NCBI GenBank assembly: GCA_932521025.1
Contig: OW051472.1
Location: 682,001-746,000, forward strand
Reading direction: 5' to 3'
DNA length: 64,000 bases
Source of the DNA: Oscheius onirici
Lineage: Eukaryota; Nematoda; Chromadorea; Rhabditida; Rhabditidae
Under the pieces are notes generated by a model that saw only the letters and a list, made by a program, of their open reading frames with translations, ran no database searches and was not told the DNA's origin. A program made the position numbers and the translations under genes. Below, one piece after another: positions 1 to 11,895 of this stretch. Numbering within the stretch: position 1 is the first letter of the stretch; each line of letters opens with the position of its first letter.

Positions 1-450
1 CGAAAACATGGGAAATCTACAGCGGGCTCTCTTCGCCGTGTAGCAAGTTCCATTGATATAGCCTCGGCTCTTGCAGCATTCCATGACAGAGTGATAGACA
101 GGATTGTGGTCTCTGAGACTTCGTCTGGAAGACTGTCTCCTTCTTCTCCTTGTAAGTCTTTTTGGAGGAGACAATACATAAACTGTAGAGTTTCCAATGG
201 AAGAATAACAGAGTCGGGAGCAGAGGTTGTTGGTAGTCTGAACAAGAAGAGATCAGTTTCTTTCTCTGACTTTTTGTCTCTCTGTCTCTCTCACTCTCTC
301 AAAGCTTACCCAAAGCCAGTGATCTTCCCAGTTATACACTGTCCCTTCCGTCGTCCAGTAGAAAAGAATAAAAACAAGAAGCAGACATCTGGACAGCATC
401 AAAGAGAATCAAGAACTCCCTGGCACTGTGTACTCTCTCTCCCTCCCTAA
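1..450 (+). CDS. 3' part of an unknown gene (partial)
   Basis: Frame 1 is open from the first base to a GTAAGT donor after position 151. An acceptor ending TAGAG before 191 restores the frame, and the CDS then runs to TAA at 448-450 (151 + 260 nt = 137 codons). The product is Ser/Arg-rich, with RRVASS and KKRSVSFSD stretches that look like basophilic kinase sites. I do not recognise a domain. Using the more usual TGTAG acceptor two bases earlier would create an immediate stop, so the splice choice is inferred. The 5' part lies outside the window. The last ~60 codons (Ser/Leu-rich, then Lys-rich) are less coding-like, so the true end could be earlier. Confidence 0.4.
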   Translation, partial: RKHGKSTAGSLRRVASSIDIASALAAFHDRVIDRIVVSETSSGRLSPSSPCKSFWRRQYINCRVSNGRITESGAEVVGSLNKKRSVSFSDFLSLCLSHSLKAYPKPVIFPVIHCPFRRPVEKNKNKKQTSGQHQRESRTPWHCVLSLPP

Positions 451-550
451 CACTAATCCGTCAACATTGGAACGACCAGAGGGAAGGAAAAAGATGACTC
501 AAGCACAGATTCTTTTATAACAGTATACAGACAGTAGATTTATCGCCGAA

Positions 551-1536
551 TTAGTCGTCACACTCGGCTTTCCGTTTCTTACACTTTCCTCCTTTGTAGC
601 CATGTTCTTGACAACAACTGTTGGTAGCAGTGTTGTTTGGACAGAGGCTGGAGCAGTCATCTTCGGCACTCTGAAAAATACAAATTGTTAAAGGGGTTGT
701 ATAGCAAGTACTGTAAATACTACCAGACGACTTCGTCGCCTGGCAGCGTCGTGGCCCCAAATTTTCTGATTTTTTATCGTTCACTAAAGCTTTTACTTGT
801 CTCCACCACAGTAGAAGCAAAAAATCTGTTAGAACTCCAAGTTCAAAAGTAACTTGCTGTAATCATGTAGTAATCCAGACAGCTCTTGACTTGATACGAC
901 GATTCTCCTGGCCATGGACAAACAAACGGACAAAGTCACAAAGTCAGCCACAGACACCATTGCGCTTTAATATTAAAGATTAGCTGGTCAAGAGTACAGA
1001 CCTATCTACTGATAGTGCAATCTGTAGCCCCGACCTGTAGAGCGAGGGATTTCTAAAACTTCAGACAAAAATTATGTAGTTAGAGAGAGTCGAGGTAGAG
1101 ACTAGTGGCGGTACACAGACTAACTCTCAGTAGACCTGATTAGAGGACAGTTAAAACACTGGAGTCTCGGTGAGGGACAGAGACTGTATTGGAGATAAGA
1201 GGACTAGACTGGGATCACTGAAAAAACTCTGACTGTTAAGAGTCTTGGCAGAGTCATAAAAATATCCGAAGGAAAAACGACTGAACAAGAGAACATTCAA
1301 ACACTGTCCAGATGTGAAACAGTTCCGGGATAGTCTGTACTCTAAAAGACAAGAGACAATGTGTATTGGACTGAACTGTATGTCTCTAGGTTTCTGACCT
1401 CTTCGTTTTGAGTAGAAGCAATTCCTAGTCCTTTTCTGTCTCAACTCACATCCAGAAAGTGCTTCTCCCAAAGTTCCATGGACGCCGTCGTTGTGCCCAA
1501 CAGAACAAGAACTAGAATAAGAGTCGAGGAATTCAT
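551..1536 (-). CDS. secreted six-cysteine peptide A (defensin-like size)
   Basis: Two exons: 1536-1450 and 670-551. Exon 1 encodes an N-terminal signal peptide (MNSSTLILVLVLLG then a small-residue stretch) and ends at a GTGAGT donor. Exon 2 follows TTTTTCAG, phase 0. The precursor is 68 aa. The mature part has the spacing C-x3-C-x8-C-C-x9-C-x6-C and ends CDD-stop, the same spacing and ending as the neighbour at 1707-1951. The size, signal peptide and three potential disulphides fit a secreted antimicrobial or signalling peptide. The spacing is not the textbook CS-alpha-beta pattern, so no named family is assigned. The 779-nt intron is low-complexity rich. Linking the two exons is inference, supported by the paralog's layout. 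Confidence 0.72.
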
Positions 1537-1706
1537 GAAAGCAACAGTCAATTTTTTTGCCGCCTACTACTGGCTTAAGTACGTTTCTCCGCCACTGTTT
1601 TCACACGTAATGATACCAAAGAGTAACTAGACAAATAGAACTGAGCTGAAAAGTAATCAAAGTAGCATGGGGGAGGAATTTTTGAAGAGCACAGAGTTTA
1701 TTGGGA

Positions 1707-1951
1707 TCAGTCATCACAGTTGGCGCGTCCTCCCTTACAGTATCCCGTCCGGTAGCCTTGTCCTTTGCAACAGTTGTCGACAGAGTTGTCGTCTGGACAG
1801 AAGGCAGTACATTCATCTTCAGCGAGGTCCTGGAAAGGGGATTGAGAGATAGAGAGACAGAAAAAAAACTTACTTCTCTGGATTCTTCTGAATCAGAAGC
1901 TGCTACTGAACTGACAACCAAGCACAGGACAAAGACGATCGTGTACTTCAT
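1707..1951 (-). CDS. secreted six-cysteine peptide B (paralog of A)
   Basis: Exon 1 is 1951-1874 (signal peptide MKYTIVFVLCLVVSSVAAS, then an acidic DSEES stretch). The intron is 44 nt (GTAAGT...CCAG). Exon 2 is 1829-1707. The precursor is 66 aa. The cysteine spacing C-x3-C-x8-C-C-x9-C-x6-C is identical to peptide A, with shared DEC/DDC, GY and CDD-stop positions. An AATAAA polyadenylation signal lies about 10 nt past the stop. Both genes share strand, two-exon structure and phase 0, so they are a tandem duplication. Function is unknown; an antimicrobial or venom-like role cannot be told apart from sequence alone. Confidence 0.85.
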
Positions 1952-4900
1952 GACTAGACTACCAGTCCACTTACCCTCTCCATTTAAAGACCTGCATGTT
2001 TACATAGGCATTGTCAGAAAGAGGGTCGTGATACCAAACCACGACCGTCTGCGGTATACCGACTGGTTCTCTGATCTCAAGGGAGGAAATTCGAAAAATG
2101 TTCAGATGCCTATTTTCAGTTTAATTGAAGCCGATTCAAGGGAATTGTACTCATGCCTCGTGAGGAGGAGTTATGGCATAAACAAACTATTTCCAAGCTG
2201 GTCCCCATACAATTAGTCTGGAAGCGTGGTATGACTCGGCCTGGAAATGTTGATCCAGTCTCTGTTTCTGTCTCTCTGTCGTTGTCCCCATCTCCATAAA
2301 CTAGCCTTTCCACCCTCACCTAACGAAGCCTGTTATGAACCTAATCAAGCCCACATTCTTTCTCTCCCTCTTCCTCAAATTTTCTTGTAAAAAAAAACTA
2401 AAGCCGATGCTAATCCCATCTCACCTCATTATCTTGTCCCCCAGTGAAAACAAGTCTGACTACTTTTTTACTGCCTTGTTGTCACCTGAGAACGTAGTCC
2501 CATTTATAGAATCCCGGTCACATAGACTGTCTCATTCCCTCTAGATTTGAACATTCCGAGCTCATCCGTCTTATCGGGGTCCGTTAGCCACCCACCTGGC
2601 TATCAGTCATCGGAATTCGTGGCAGAGACCCCATGGGGTGTATAGAGAGCATCTTTATCTGATTGGTCAAAATTTTGGAGACGTTATGACGTCTGTCCAG
2701 ACCCAATCTCAGTCTCTCTGTTCCTATTCTTACTGACCCCGATCCTTTCCACTCCTGACTCATCTGACCTTTTTTTCAATTGAAGATGACACTGTACATG
2801 CTTGACTGATTCCGTAAACAGACTCACTATTCTGCGGAACTAATCTTGCTTTTACTGATCACTCTATAGCATATTTTCCCCTGGTTCACTGTTCTGTTCA
2901 GACTAGTTCATCAGCCTACTGTTTACCAATCTCACAACATATTTAGTACCCATTCCAAGTTCAGAAATATTCCATTCGAAACACCTATTCCTGTCCTCCT
3001 CTAATCAACCTTGCCCTACGGGCGGAGATCTACTTCTTCTAGAAAATTGAGTTAATCTCGTGTCTCTCTCTAGTATAGGCAAAAGAAGTCCTCTTGACCT
3101 ATGTTTACAAAGTTTTTTGACGTCATGTTGCCCATTGGAGAGGTTCTTGGCTTTTCTATTAGGTTAGTCAGCCATCATCTTTCAAACCCCTTGACTCTTC
3201 CTCCGTCATCTTTCCTCCGTCGGCAGCAGGTGATATTGCATTTTTGCCGTTCCCGAAGGTCGTCTCGTCCTTTAATTAAGGCGACAATTAAGACGTAAAT
3301 TAAAAGATTCTCTGCATTATTCTCGTGCCTACGTACTGACGCGCGGTGACCTCATCAGTTTCTGTAATATTTTGCGAAATCTTCGGCACAGGTGTTACCA
3401 TGTAATTATTGTGACTGGACTCCGTCGCTGCTATTAGATTAGTTCAGTAGAATTACTGAATTAGTTATATGATCTAGAGAGAGCGACTTTGAACCGGAAA
3501 AGCTGGGTGGGACTGAAGCATATACAAAGACTTGTGCAGAAAGGTCTAGAAGGTTTTTGAGAGGCAGAGAGGCTGTATCTTTCAGGGGTTTGGGTCGCTG
3601 TAACAATACTAGCCTTATACTTACCTTTTCTACTTTACATTCTCGTCCGTTTAGTTTTCAAAAAATTCTACAGTAATCTTCTGGAAATGGAGATACTGGA
3701 TTCAGAATAGCTTGTGTCTCTCTCTCTGTCTTTCTGCTCAGAATGTCTAAGCTTGAGTTTCCGAGTTTTTAAGTTTTTTTACTGATCTTTTCGCCTACTT
3801 TTCGATCACATACCCGAGTTGAGACAGTTAATGTCTCTCCTGATTTTCAGACAGCTTCAATATTAAACCTCTTCCCCAGCCAAACACCTATAAACTTGAC
3901 TAGAATCGCGATTCTGTGAAAAATATCAAGCTGCTCAATTTCAATCAAAAATATCTTCCAGATCAATTTGTTAGTGTATACAGTTAACTTATCCAAGCAT
4001 CTCCTATTTTTCAGCACCGAGGTATCATTCTAGTGGCTAGTATAGTTTATAAACACCGATCTAATGCCGTAGCATTCCTTCGGAATAATTAAAATTTTCG
4101 TAATTAGGCTTGAGCATCTTTACCTTTACCTGTTTACATCCAGTCATCACCCGATAATATTTGTTGAAACTTGACTAGGCGACAAAAATTTGTCAATTTT
4201 ATCCGAGGACAACTCTGTAGAATTTTGGACAGTGCTGTTAACTACAACCTTGTTTCAGAGGAAGAACCTACAGTTTTTTTGGTAGTCTTTTGTGACCATT
4301 TGGATGACTCAGATTTGGTCACAGGAGAAGACAAGATCTATCTCCCAATATGACTCTGTCCCAATTCTGATTTTCTGAGTAGTTTGAGCTCAAGATTACT
4401 ACTGTCCCTCTCACGGACAAAGAATACCAACCCCTGTCTAAAAAGCTCTCACCTAATGTGACTTATCCCTCAGTCCACCTGGTTCTTTGATTACTGCCCC
4501 CACTCCCCATCTGCCTCCTCCCTAAACTTGCACAGTTCCCTCATTAGAAAGAGTCAATAAGCCAGAGGGCTAAACCGTTCAAACCATATGCAAGTGACTT
4601 GAGGCACATGTGGTCTATGGGCTAAGACGCCAGCATTTCCGATCCGCTGGAAAAGGGTTAGAATCCCGCCATGTGCATAGACGATAGCGTTGGAAAATTG
4701 GATTTTTCAACTGGATTTTCAAAATTTCGAAAACATTGGCATTAAAATTAAAAATTGCAGGTCCCAAAACACCTGTTTAATTTCTATGCAGAGAACTGTT
4801 CTACGGCTCGGGGAACACTGACTCCTTGCAAAAGAGACAAAGACTTTCTTTTTGATTTACGATGTTAAAAAATTTGTGGTTCTATGCTTCGAAAAAAGTC

Positions 4901-6342
4901 TAGGCCTGGATCAGACCACTGGTTTGGGATAATCATTTGGTAAAAGGGGCTGAGACAAAGCTCCCGGACGTTTTTTGGCTCAAAAGTTTGAGATAAACAA
5001 CATGTCAGTCTGTACATTTTAGCCTTTGGTCTGGATAAGGGAGGGAGCGACAGGGGGACATTACGACAAAGTCTCTCGACTCTCACGCTCCATTACCCTA
5101 ACTATTTCACCTTTCATCTCTTCCCCCCAGTCACTTTCGCCCCCGTGTGCAAAAGGCAGGTGTGCGCGTTGACCTTATCTACGTAATATGGCTCAGAACG
5201 CCCTCTCGCTCTTTCAACCCGAGATCAAAATTTCAATTATTACAAGTGGCGCGCGCGGAAGAAGAAAAATTCGGAGATGACGTGAGGAAAATATACTCAG
5301 GTACATTTATTGTCAGGTGGGGTTGGTAGGGAATATTTTCAGCACGGGTATGGTGAAAACAGTGAAAAAAGAGATGCCGGGACAGGTCTCTAGGGAAGTA
5401 GGGGATATTTCTAGACAAATGATGGGAAATAATGTCCAGTTCGGTTTCCTAAGAATTTTCTGGTACAGGGCAAGTTTTGTTTCCTGCCCCTCCGACTCAC
5501 TTGTTGTCTCTGGAATAATTGAGTTCATGAACGGTACTCTAGACAGTTCTGAAGGTACATTCACTCTTCAGATCGACTCATTTGTTCCAGTTAGTCAACT
5601 GGTTATCAAATTATGCGGGTAGTTTACCCCCTCGCCAGCCTGCTTAGTAATCAAAACCTGCTTCCAAATTTTTAGACACCACTCAAAAAATAATTCCTAC
5701 AATGATCTCCGGACCAAGCCCGGAAACTATAATACTGCCCTTTTGTCTCCCACAAAGCTTCCAATTTCAGTGGCTGTGTGACCGAAAAGAATAATCGCGT
5801 GGCCGTCGGTCGCATCATCATCACCAAGGCTGTGCTTTCTTATTTTGGGTTACTAGAGAGAGAAAATTGTGGAGGGGGAGGTGATTTATGGCCTTGAGAA
5901 CTGAACTCTCTGTCAATCCGTCTCTCTGACTCCCTGTCCCTCTTTCCCTCTGTCCCTCTGCCTCTCTTTCCTTGTTCCTTGTCCCAGCCACCATGGTAAC
6001 AATAATCAAATAGTCTTTTTGACGCCATACTCCGCCGTGGCTTCATTAAAGTCATAATGACTTTACCCGCCTGTTTACGCCTCACCAACCCTTAGGGCTC
6101 AAGAGCCAGCTTCTGATCTGTGTTCAGCTTGGCCGTTCAGACTTCACAGTCTTTTTTCCAGAATATGGATCAAATAACACAAAGTTTGGGGTGATTTATT
6201 TCCTCAAGGAGCTCCGCCCTGTTTCTCCCAGCTCCGCCTCTTTCCAACGGCGGCTACTGATGTTTCAGCCCAGAGAAACAAAGCCTCCGGTGACGGGAGG
6301 AGAAAGGAATTTTCTCATTTTAAACCGCTTTCCTTAAAGGCC
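1952..6342. other. long stretch without a recognisable gene
   Basis: Short open frames occur here, but none has convincing splice signals, a start context or a known motif. The stretch holds CT-rich low-complexity sequence (for example 2690-2730 and 5900-5990) and a tRNA-like sequence at 4604-4676. I see no transposase or LTR. Confidence 0.5.
4604..4676 (+). ncRNA. tRNA-like sequence with oversized anticodon loop
   Basis: The 73-nt sequence folds with a perfect 7-bp acceptor (GCACATG/CATGTGC), TG at positions 8-9, a 4-bp D stem (GTCT/AGAC) with a GG-containing loop, and a 5-bp anticodon stem (CCAGC/GCTGG). The box B match is GGTTAGAATCC. The anticodon loop is 11 nt instead of 7 and the T stem has only three pairs, so no anticodon can be assigned. 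It is most likely a tRNA pseudogene or the head of a SINE. Confidence 0.5.
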
Positions 6343-6352
6343 TTTATAAGAG
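6343..6352 (+). promoter_or_regulatory. TATA box of the 7.1-kb peptide gene
   Basis: TTTATAAGAG is followed about 25 nt later by a pyrimidine-rich TTTTTTCATCACTCC stretch that could hold the initiator. The next gene on this strand starts at 7117. A splice acceptor (ATTACAG) just before 7087 suggests a spliced 5' UTR joining the two. Inference from position and motif only. Confidence 0.45.
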
Positions 6353-7116
6353 AGCTTTGCCTACCTTTTTTCATCACTCCTTTTCCTCTTCCTTCTTCTC
6401 AAAGCCTGCCGATTTTTTCAGTGAATCTTGTTCCTTCAGCTCACATTTCTACGTTTGTTTTTGTTATTAAGCCTAATCCAATCTGTCTTTTCTGATGGGA
6501 TACCAGTGTCCCTTACGTTTACTCTAAACCAGCTTCGTCTTCAAGCGTCACTGTATTCTGGCTTATGGAAAATCTGACTGATCCAGTTTCAAGGTGGATT
6601 CAAATGTGAAGGTTACCAGTTACTTTGATAGCAACTCAACCCGTTTTTAAACTTTTTTTAGAGTTCTTTCCTTTTACATGTCAAACTAGTCTTTTAACTT
6701 TAGTCCCGTCTTCACTTGTCGAAGTTTACTAACTTGACAAAAGTTTAATTCACAATTTGTAAAGTTCATCTAAGAACAGGTGTTACGTAGGTTTTGGCCA
6801 AAAATTCTATATCATCCCCTGATTTTTCTGAAGAGTTAACTGTACAAACTACTAGAAATAGAGAACAACTTGGGTGAGAGAAAAACACCAGTACTTCCGC
6901 TACAATCCCCCCTCTTTTCCCCGATACGATTCTGTTAAAGAAACTGTTTTCTCCTGCATCTGACTCTCTAATCTCATAATTTATTGAAATTTTTTTCTAT
7001 CCACTCATAACTCTTTCTCGTCAGTTCATTCCTGACTCTCTCAACCAGCTGCTCACAACGAGAAGGTCAAAAAAAGAAAATTACAGGTACCCCTTCCTAC
7101 CCACACGACCACAGTC

Positions 7117-7724
7117 ATGTTCTCAGCTATGCGACTCGTCTTCGCCCTCGTTCTCATCTCAGGTTCGTTTTCTCAGTAATAACTTTAGAAAAGAACAGGT
7201 GCATTGGGGTGAAAAAGTTGCTTCAGCTTTTCGAATGACTATATTTCCGAGTCCACTAGCACCTATAAATTGGACGCAGAGAGCGTAAAGGTCACTCAGC
7301 CTTGACTCATACTCTAAACATAGTGGGTGGGGACAGAGGAGGGAGAGAGAGACAAAGAGACAAAGAGAGACAGAGAGGCAGAAGGACAGAGAGTCAGGGG
7401 ACAGAGGGACATGAACTCCAGAAACTTAAACTGTCCCCAAACCCTATTCCTTTTCAGCCATTTGCTTCTCCAGTTCACTGGCCGCGCCATCTTCAGATGA
7501 CTCCCAGCTGTCGGGTCCAGCTATGGCCTTCATGGCCAAGAGGAGTTTCTCCGGCTATATGCCCTGGAGCAAGAAGTGGGCTCGTCTCGAGCCCTCAATC
7601 AGGTAGGTATTTTCTCTGTTCCTTTGTCTCTTATTGTTAGACTCTCTAAACAATCTCCTTTTCCAGATTCTTCAAGAGATCCGGAGTTCAGCCCGTGATG
7701 TACGAGGACGACGCCATGTTCTAA
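7117..7724 (+). CDS. neuropeptide-like precursor
   Basis: Exons 7117-7162, 7458-7602 and 7667-7724 encode 82 aa. An N-terminal signal peptide (MFSAMRLVFALVLIS plus a short hydrophobic run) precedes two dibasic sites. These are an AKR near residue 44 and an FFKR near residue 70, and they bracket one peptide beginning SFSGYMPW and ending SIRFF. The peptide has an internal KK. A second acidic C-terminal peptide (SGVQPVMYEDD) follows. There is no Gly before the KR, so the peptide would not be C-terminally amidated. Signal peptide, small size and KR-flanked segments are the standard layout of neuropeptide precursors. I do not recognise the peptide as a known family. ATTAAA lies about 165 nt past the stop. 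CT-rich sequence fills the 295-nt first intron. Confidence 0.72.
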
Positions 7725-7789
7725 AGCTCATTCCCCTGCTACCGAAAGATCTAGTCCTCCATCCTTTTTAAGCCAAAAGAACACACACA

Positions 7790-8900
7790 CTGAGAGAGTC
7801 GTCCTTGTTGCATATCCGTTACCCTTCTTCTTCTGACCCCCTTCCCCCGCTTTGTGATGTACATTGTGTTCTCTAATGAACGTGTTGATTAAATTTATGC
7901 GTGTATTGAGATTGGAAGGCGAGATTGTGGTTGTAGGAGCAAGGGGGAACGTATAGTTTGAATTAGATAGAGTCCGAAGGAAAGTTCAATGACTGACCAT
8001 ATCTCTATTGTTCTTGTCTCAATCTGTACTCTTGCCTGGAATGAGAGTGACTGATTCTAGAATCTTTGGGAAGCTTCGACTTTCTTAATCATGTTACTTG
8101 TCGTAACTAGTCTAACCGAAATTAAGTGAAACTTGTCTTCCCATAAGACTCAATTTTTGGACGGATATCTCTTGACAGACATCTCTATAAAAGTAGGCAG
8201 ATCAGACTATGATCACTGACTCTTCTTTATGTTCTGTCTTGTTCTGGTTCAGAGAGTCAGCTGATCTTGAAATGGGTATGTGGGTATACAGTTTTTGAAT
8301 TTTTTTAGCCCGCCCGAAAGTCCTACCTGGCCGACCAGGTTTGCCAACCCTTTTAGTCATAGTAGAGCGACAGAGGGACACTATTTGTTTGTTCAGTACA
8401 CAGTAATGAACAGATTGAAGCATTGAATTCTTATATACAAGCTCCTTCCCAGTGAAATCATCTTTCGAGCTCCCTCCGACCTCCTTCGGGAAATATTGGA
8501 GGAAAATGCGGTACCCAATGACTTTGGTGATTCGCAGACCAGGACTATACTGCTTTTGGTTGGTCCTTGTCCTGACTGTTTTCAGATCAGAACTTTTTTT
8601 TGATGCAGACACTGGTCAAGTTGGTTCTTTCTACTCTAATTGTCGTCTTTTTTGCAGCTGCAAACTCTGTTTATTCTTCACCCAAATGTCAGTTTATGAG
8701 TCTAGACTGTCGTCATCCAACGAGCCACATCCATCTACCGTATCCCCATCATCTTCTCACGTCTCCATGACTATAATTTCCACCTCGTTTCGGTCTCTGG
8801 AGCACGTAGAAGTCGTAAACGGCGGCTCATATTTACGACCTCCTTGAAATGGCCTCTCGTTAATCAAAGCGAAGAAAACAGAGAGTTGCAAAGGGCACAG
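7790..8900. other. spacer without a supported gene
   Basis: The stretch contains overlapping open frames on both strands (8202-8612 and 8452-8847), but neither has a signal peptide, domain or consistent splice sites. The poly(A) signal of the lectin gene (AATAAA on the minus strand, 8912-8907) marks the far edge. Confidence 0.45.
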
Positions 8901-8943
8901 ACAGAGTTTATTATGACGATTCTTTTCAGTAGAGTACCAGTTT

Positions 8944-11895
8944 TCACAAATGAGATAGGGTTAGTTTACAGACATAGGCTCGCATCACGTCCTCACAGGG
9001 ACAGTCATTCCATTTACCTTGAGAGTACGGGACATCTGGGATAGCGTCGGCGTAGACCTGGAAAGAGAGAATCAGCAACTGTCCCTCTGTCTCTGACTCT
9101 CTTCCCCTCTGACTCTCTGATTCTCTGACTCTGTCCCTCTGTCTGGGTTAGGGACTTTTCTTAGAAAAAATTGTTCTAGAATATTCTAGAACGAATTTTT
9201 CGTGAATCAATTTTTCGGCTGTTTTTGTACATTTTTTACCACTTCGTTATACGTTTCTAGTGTAGCCGATTGAACCTAACTAAAAATCAAGAAAATGAGT
9301 GGAACACGCTGAAAAATGCAAAAATAGGATTTGAGCAGATGGGTCTCGACACGAATTATACTGTAATTTTTCTAAGAAAAGTCCTTAACCCCTCTGTCTC
9401 TCTCACCTCCACACATCCCTCCTTTCCTTCAAAATTATCCGGCTGACCGTCTGCCCAGTTCACAAAGTCCACCTCTGTGAGATCAGTATTCACAAACATG
9501 TCTGTCTCATTGTCTCTTGTCACTCCAACCCAAATTTGGTTGCTCTGATACTGTGGGAGGCCAGTCTTTGCTAGATCTGAATATAGTTTTGAGCCATTAA
9601 AACACGGATACTTACCAACAATAAACTCATTTTCTACTTGACTATGAATCGAGGCCAGATGAGCATTGTGGTTGGCATTACAATTTTCTTCCGCCTCTTC
9701 AAAGGTTGCATTGAAGAAGACCTTGTAGCAGCTGCTAGTATTCCGAAAATAGGACCAGCCGTCGGGACAAAAGTCTGAAATTGATATCGCCTTGAAAACT
9801 CTGCTAAATTGCGTGAAATGACCCGTTTTCCAGTCCTTTTCCCCTCCCAGTCCCCCGTCGACGTACTTTTACGTACCCAAATACGTACTGGAAGGAAGAA
9901 CTGCCAAAAATAGGAGGTTCATAACGTCGAGAAAAATCCAATAAAAGTGTCTCTTTTTATGAATGCCTGGTCAGTTTCAAGCTCTTTTCTCGATAAAAAG
10001 TAATTTTTCACCAAACAATATTATTTCCCGCTCAAAAATCAAGTTTTTTGTCCTTCCGAGACCAGAAGCGGCGACCTGAACGCCAAGCTCATTTTCAGGA
10101 AAATTAAGGCTGATATTTGGCATTTTGATGATCAAAACTGTAGAAAAGACGAATGACTATAGTCTAAAAATTATCCCAGAACAAATAATACGTTTAATTT
10201 TTCTTAAAATCCAATTTTTAGTCATTTTCTTCAAGTTCTTTGAACTCTAGCGCCTGGAATATAGGGTCTTGTCCCCTCGGTCATCTTAAACATTTAAAGT
10301 TGGCGCTTAAAAACACGTTAAAATGGTTTCCAGGAAAACTAAAATACAACTGTTACAGTTCTATAAAGCTACGCGAAACTACCGTAATCCGGACAACCTG
10401 CGTCTCAGTCTCTTCTCCCTCCCCTGGCTGTCGATGCGCAGGCAGACCAGGTTACGGTATCTTCCGATACAGTTAAAGGACTGTAACTAAAGCCATTCTA
10501 AACATTTTTTGACACTCTTAAAAAAGTTTTAAAGGTCGGTCTTGCTTGAACAATCTGGCCGAGGGGACAAGATTTATAACCACAGGCGTTTGAGTTCTAA
10601 GGGCCTGAACGAACGGACCAAAAACAGAGTTTCTGAAAAAGTTAGACGTATTTCCGATAATGTAACATTTTTTAATCATAGTTATCATTGTTTTCTATCA
10701 TATTTATCAGGAAAATGTAAAATTTTAGAAAGGATCTAGCTGGAAATGAGCTTGGCGTTCAGGTCGCGGTTTCTCGACTCGAAAGGACAAAACCTTGATA
10801 ATATAGCCGGAACGAATTTTGTTTGATGAAAAGCTACGTTTTATCGAGAAAAGAGCTTGAAATATACTAGGCATTTATTGAAATTATGGATCCAGTTGTG
10901 TTTTATGACAAGTTTTGAACCTCACATTTTTGTCAATTCTCGATCTTGTACGTAGTTGGGGACGTGAAAGTACGTCCTTGGGTCTGGGAGAGTCAGGGAG
11001 TGGAATATTTGAGAATATGGACAGAGCGACTCAGAAACTGCATAAGAAAACTACAGTAACCCAAAATTTTGCGAAGTCTCTTTTTTTTCCAAAAACTCAC
11101 ATGTTTTCATTCCTTTCGGGAACAGATTCTGAACTTCGCACGGTACACATTCCTTCGGGACACAGGGAGCACATTGCAGCATCGGGATCTGTCTTAGAGT
11201 ACTGTTGGCAAAAATGCAGTCATCTTTTCCCTGTTCAGGGGCCGGAGTGGTAGGGACTACTGTAGTGGCTTTGACAGTGGTTGAGGACTGAACAACCTCA
11301 GGTTCTTTTGAGCACATGTAAGGCAATGCGTTATCGCAGTTATGCACTCTAAAATCGGATTAGTTGACTGTACGCGAAAGAATGACCTCCAGTCACCGTT
11401 GTAGTAAGCTGTGCATCTCTCGGAAACGGAAGAGGGGTCGTAGCCCATCGCCCAGGCTGTGATTTCGGTCGGCTGACCGTCTGTCCAGCCCCAGGTTCCG
11501 TTTTGAATGCTGGTGTATCCTATCCAGGTTAATGTGGGGGAAGGAATGAAGTTGCCTGGAATGTGAGAGGTTAGAGAGGGAGGGACAGGGACAGGGACAG
11601 TACACTTACTCAAATAACTGTTCTCCTCCATTTTCTCAATAGAAATCAGGTCGGCACCTTGCTTTAGGCACGACATTTCTGCTGCAAAGTACGAGCAAGG
11701 TATTCCTACATATTTTAGACACCTGAAAAATAAACTTTCTGTTACTTTTTTCTCTGAAAAAATAACTCACTTTTTAACTGGATAATCCTGAAGGGTGAAA
11801 CTTTCTGGACAGACCAGTTGCGACTCTTGATTCATTCTGATCACTTTCGATTCAATAACTAAGAAGAACGAGAGGAGAATACATCGCTGGAGCAT
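8944..11895 (-). CDS. secreted C-type lectin with two CTLDs
   Basis: Seven exons (11895-11771, 11722-11610, 11555-11387, 11348-11101, 9774-9616, 9576-9407, 9057-8944) encode 365 aa. A signal peptide (MLQRCILLSFFLVIES) is followed by CTLD1 (about 29-157) and a Thr/Pro-rich then Cys-rich linker (158-218) with repeated CAPC/CVPC motifs. CTLD2 occupies about 220-360. CTLD1 has WTDGQPTE and GDW but no WND, so it probably does not bind sugar through calcium. CTLD2 has QPDN (galactose-type QPD) and GKWNDCPC (WND), the calcium-site signature. The two halves are joined because donor ACAT|GTGAGT and acceptor TTTCAG|AC are both phase 1 and only the first half has a signal peptide and only the second a stop. 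Introns are 36-54 nt, except intron 4 (1326 nt, inverted repeat) and intron 6 (349 nt). Two-CTLD secreted lectins are common in nematodes, where many respond to microbes. Confidence 0.88.
9843..10990. repeat. 1.15-kb inverted-repeat (foldback) element in lectin intron 4
   Basis: The left arm from 9843 inward matches the reverse complement of the sequence running back from 10990. Shared blocks include GACGTACTTT.ACGT.CCCAA.TACGTAC, AAGCTCTTTTCTCGATAAAA, TTGGCGTTCAGGTCGC and TCTTGTCCCCTCGG. The match continues, with divergence, to the middle near 10400-10430, so the whole element is one long imperfect hairpin with arms of about 550 bp. No coding capacity or clear target duplication was seen. 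It is probably a non-autonomous foldback DNA element. Confidence 0.8.

Noticed and set aside
4171-4353. 60-aa open frame
   Set aside because: Starts with TTG, has no splice or domain support and lies in a gene-free AT-rich stretch.
8202-8847. Opposing open frames of 131-136 aa
   Set aside because: No signal peptide, domain, splice support or codon pattern; non-ATG or weak starts.
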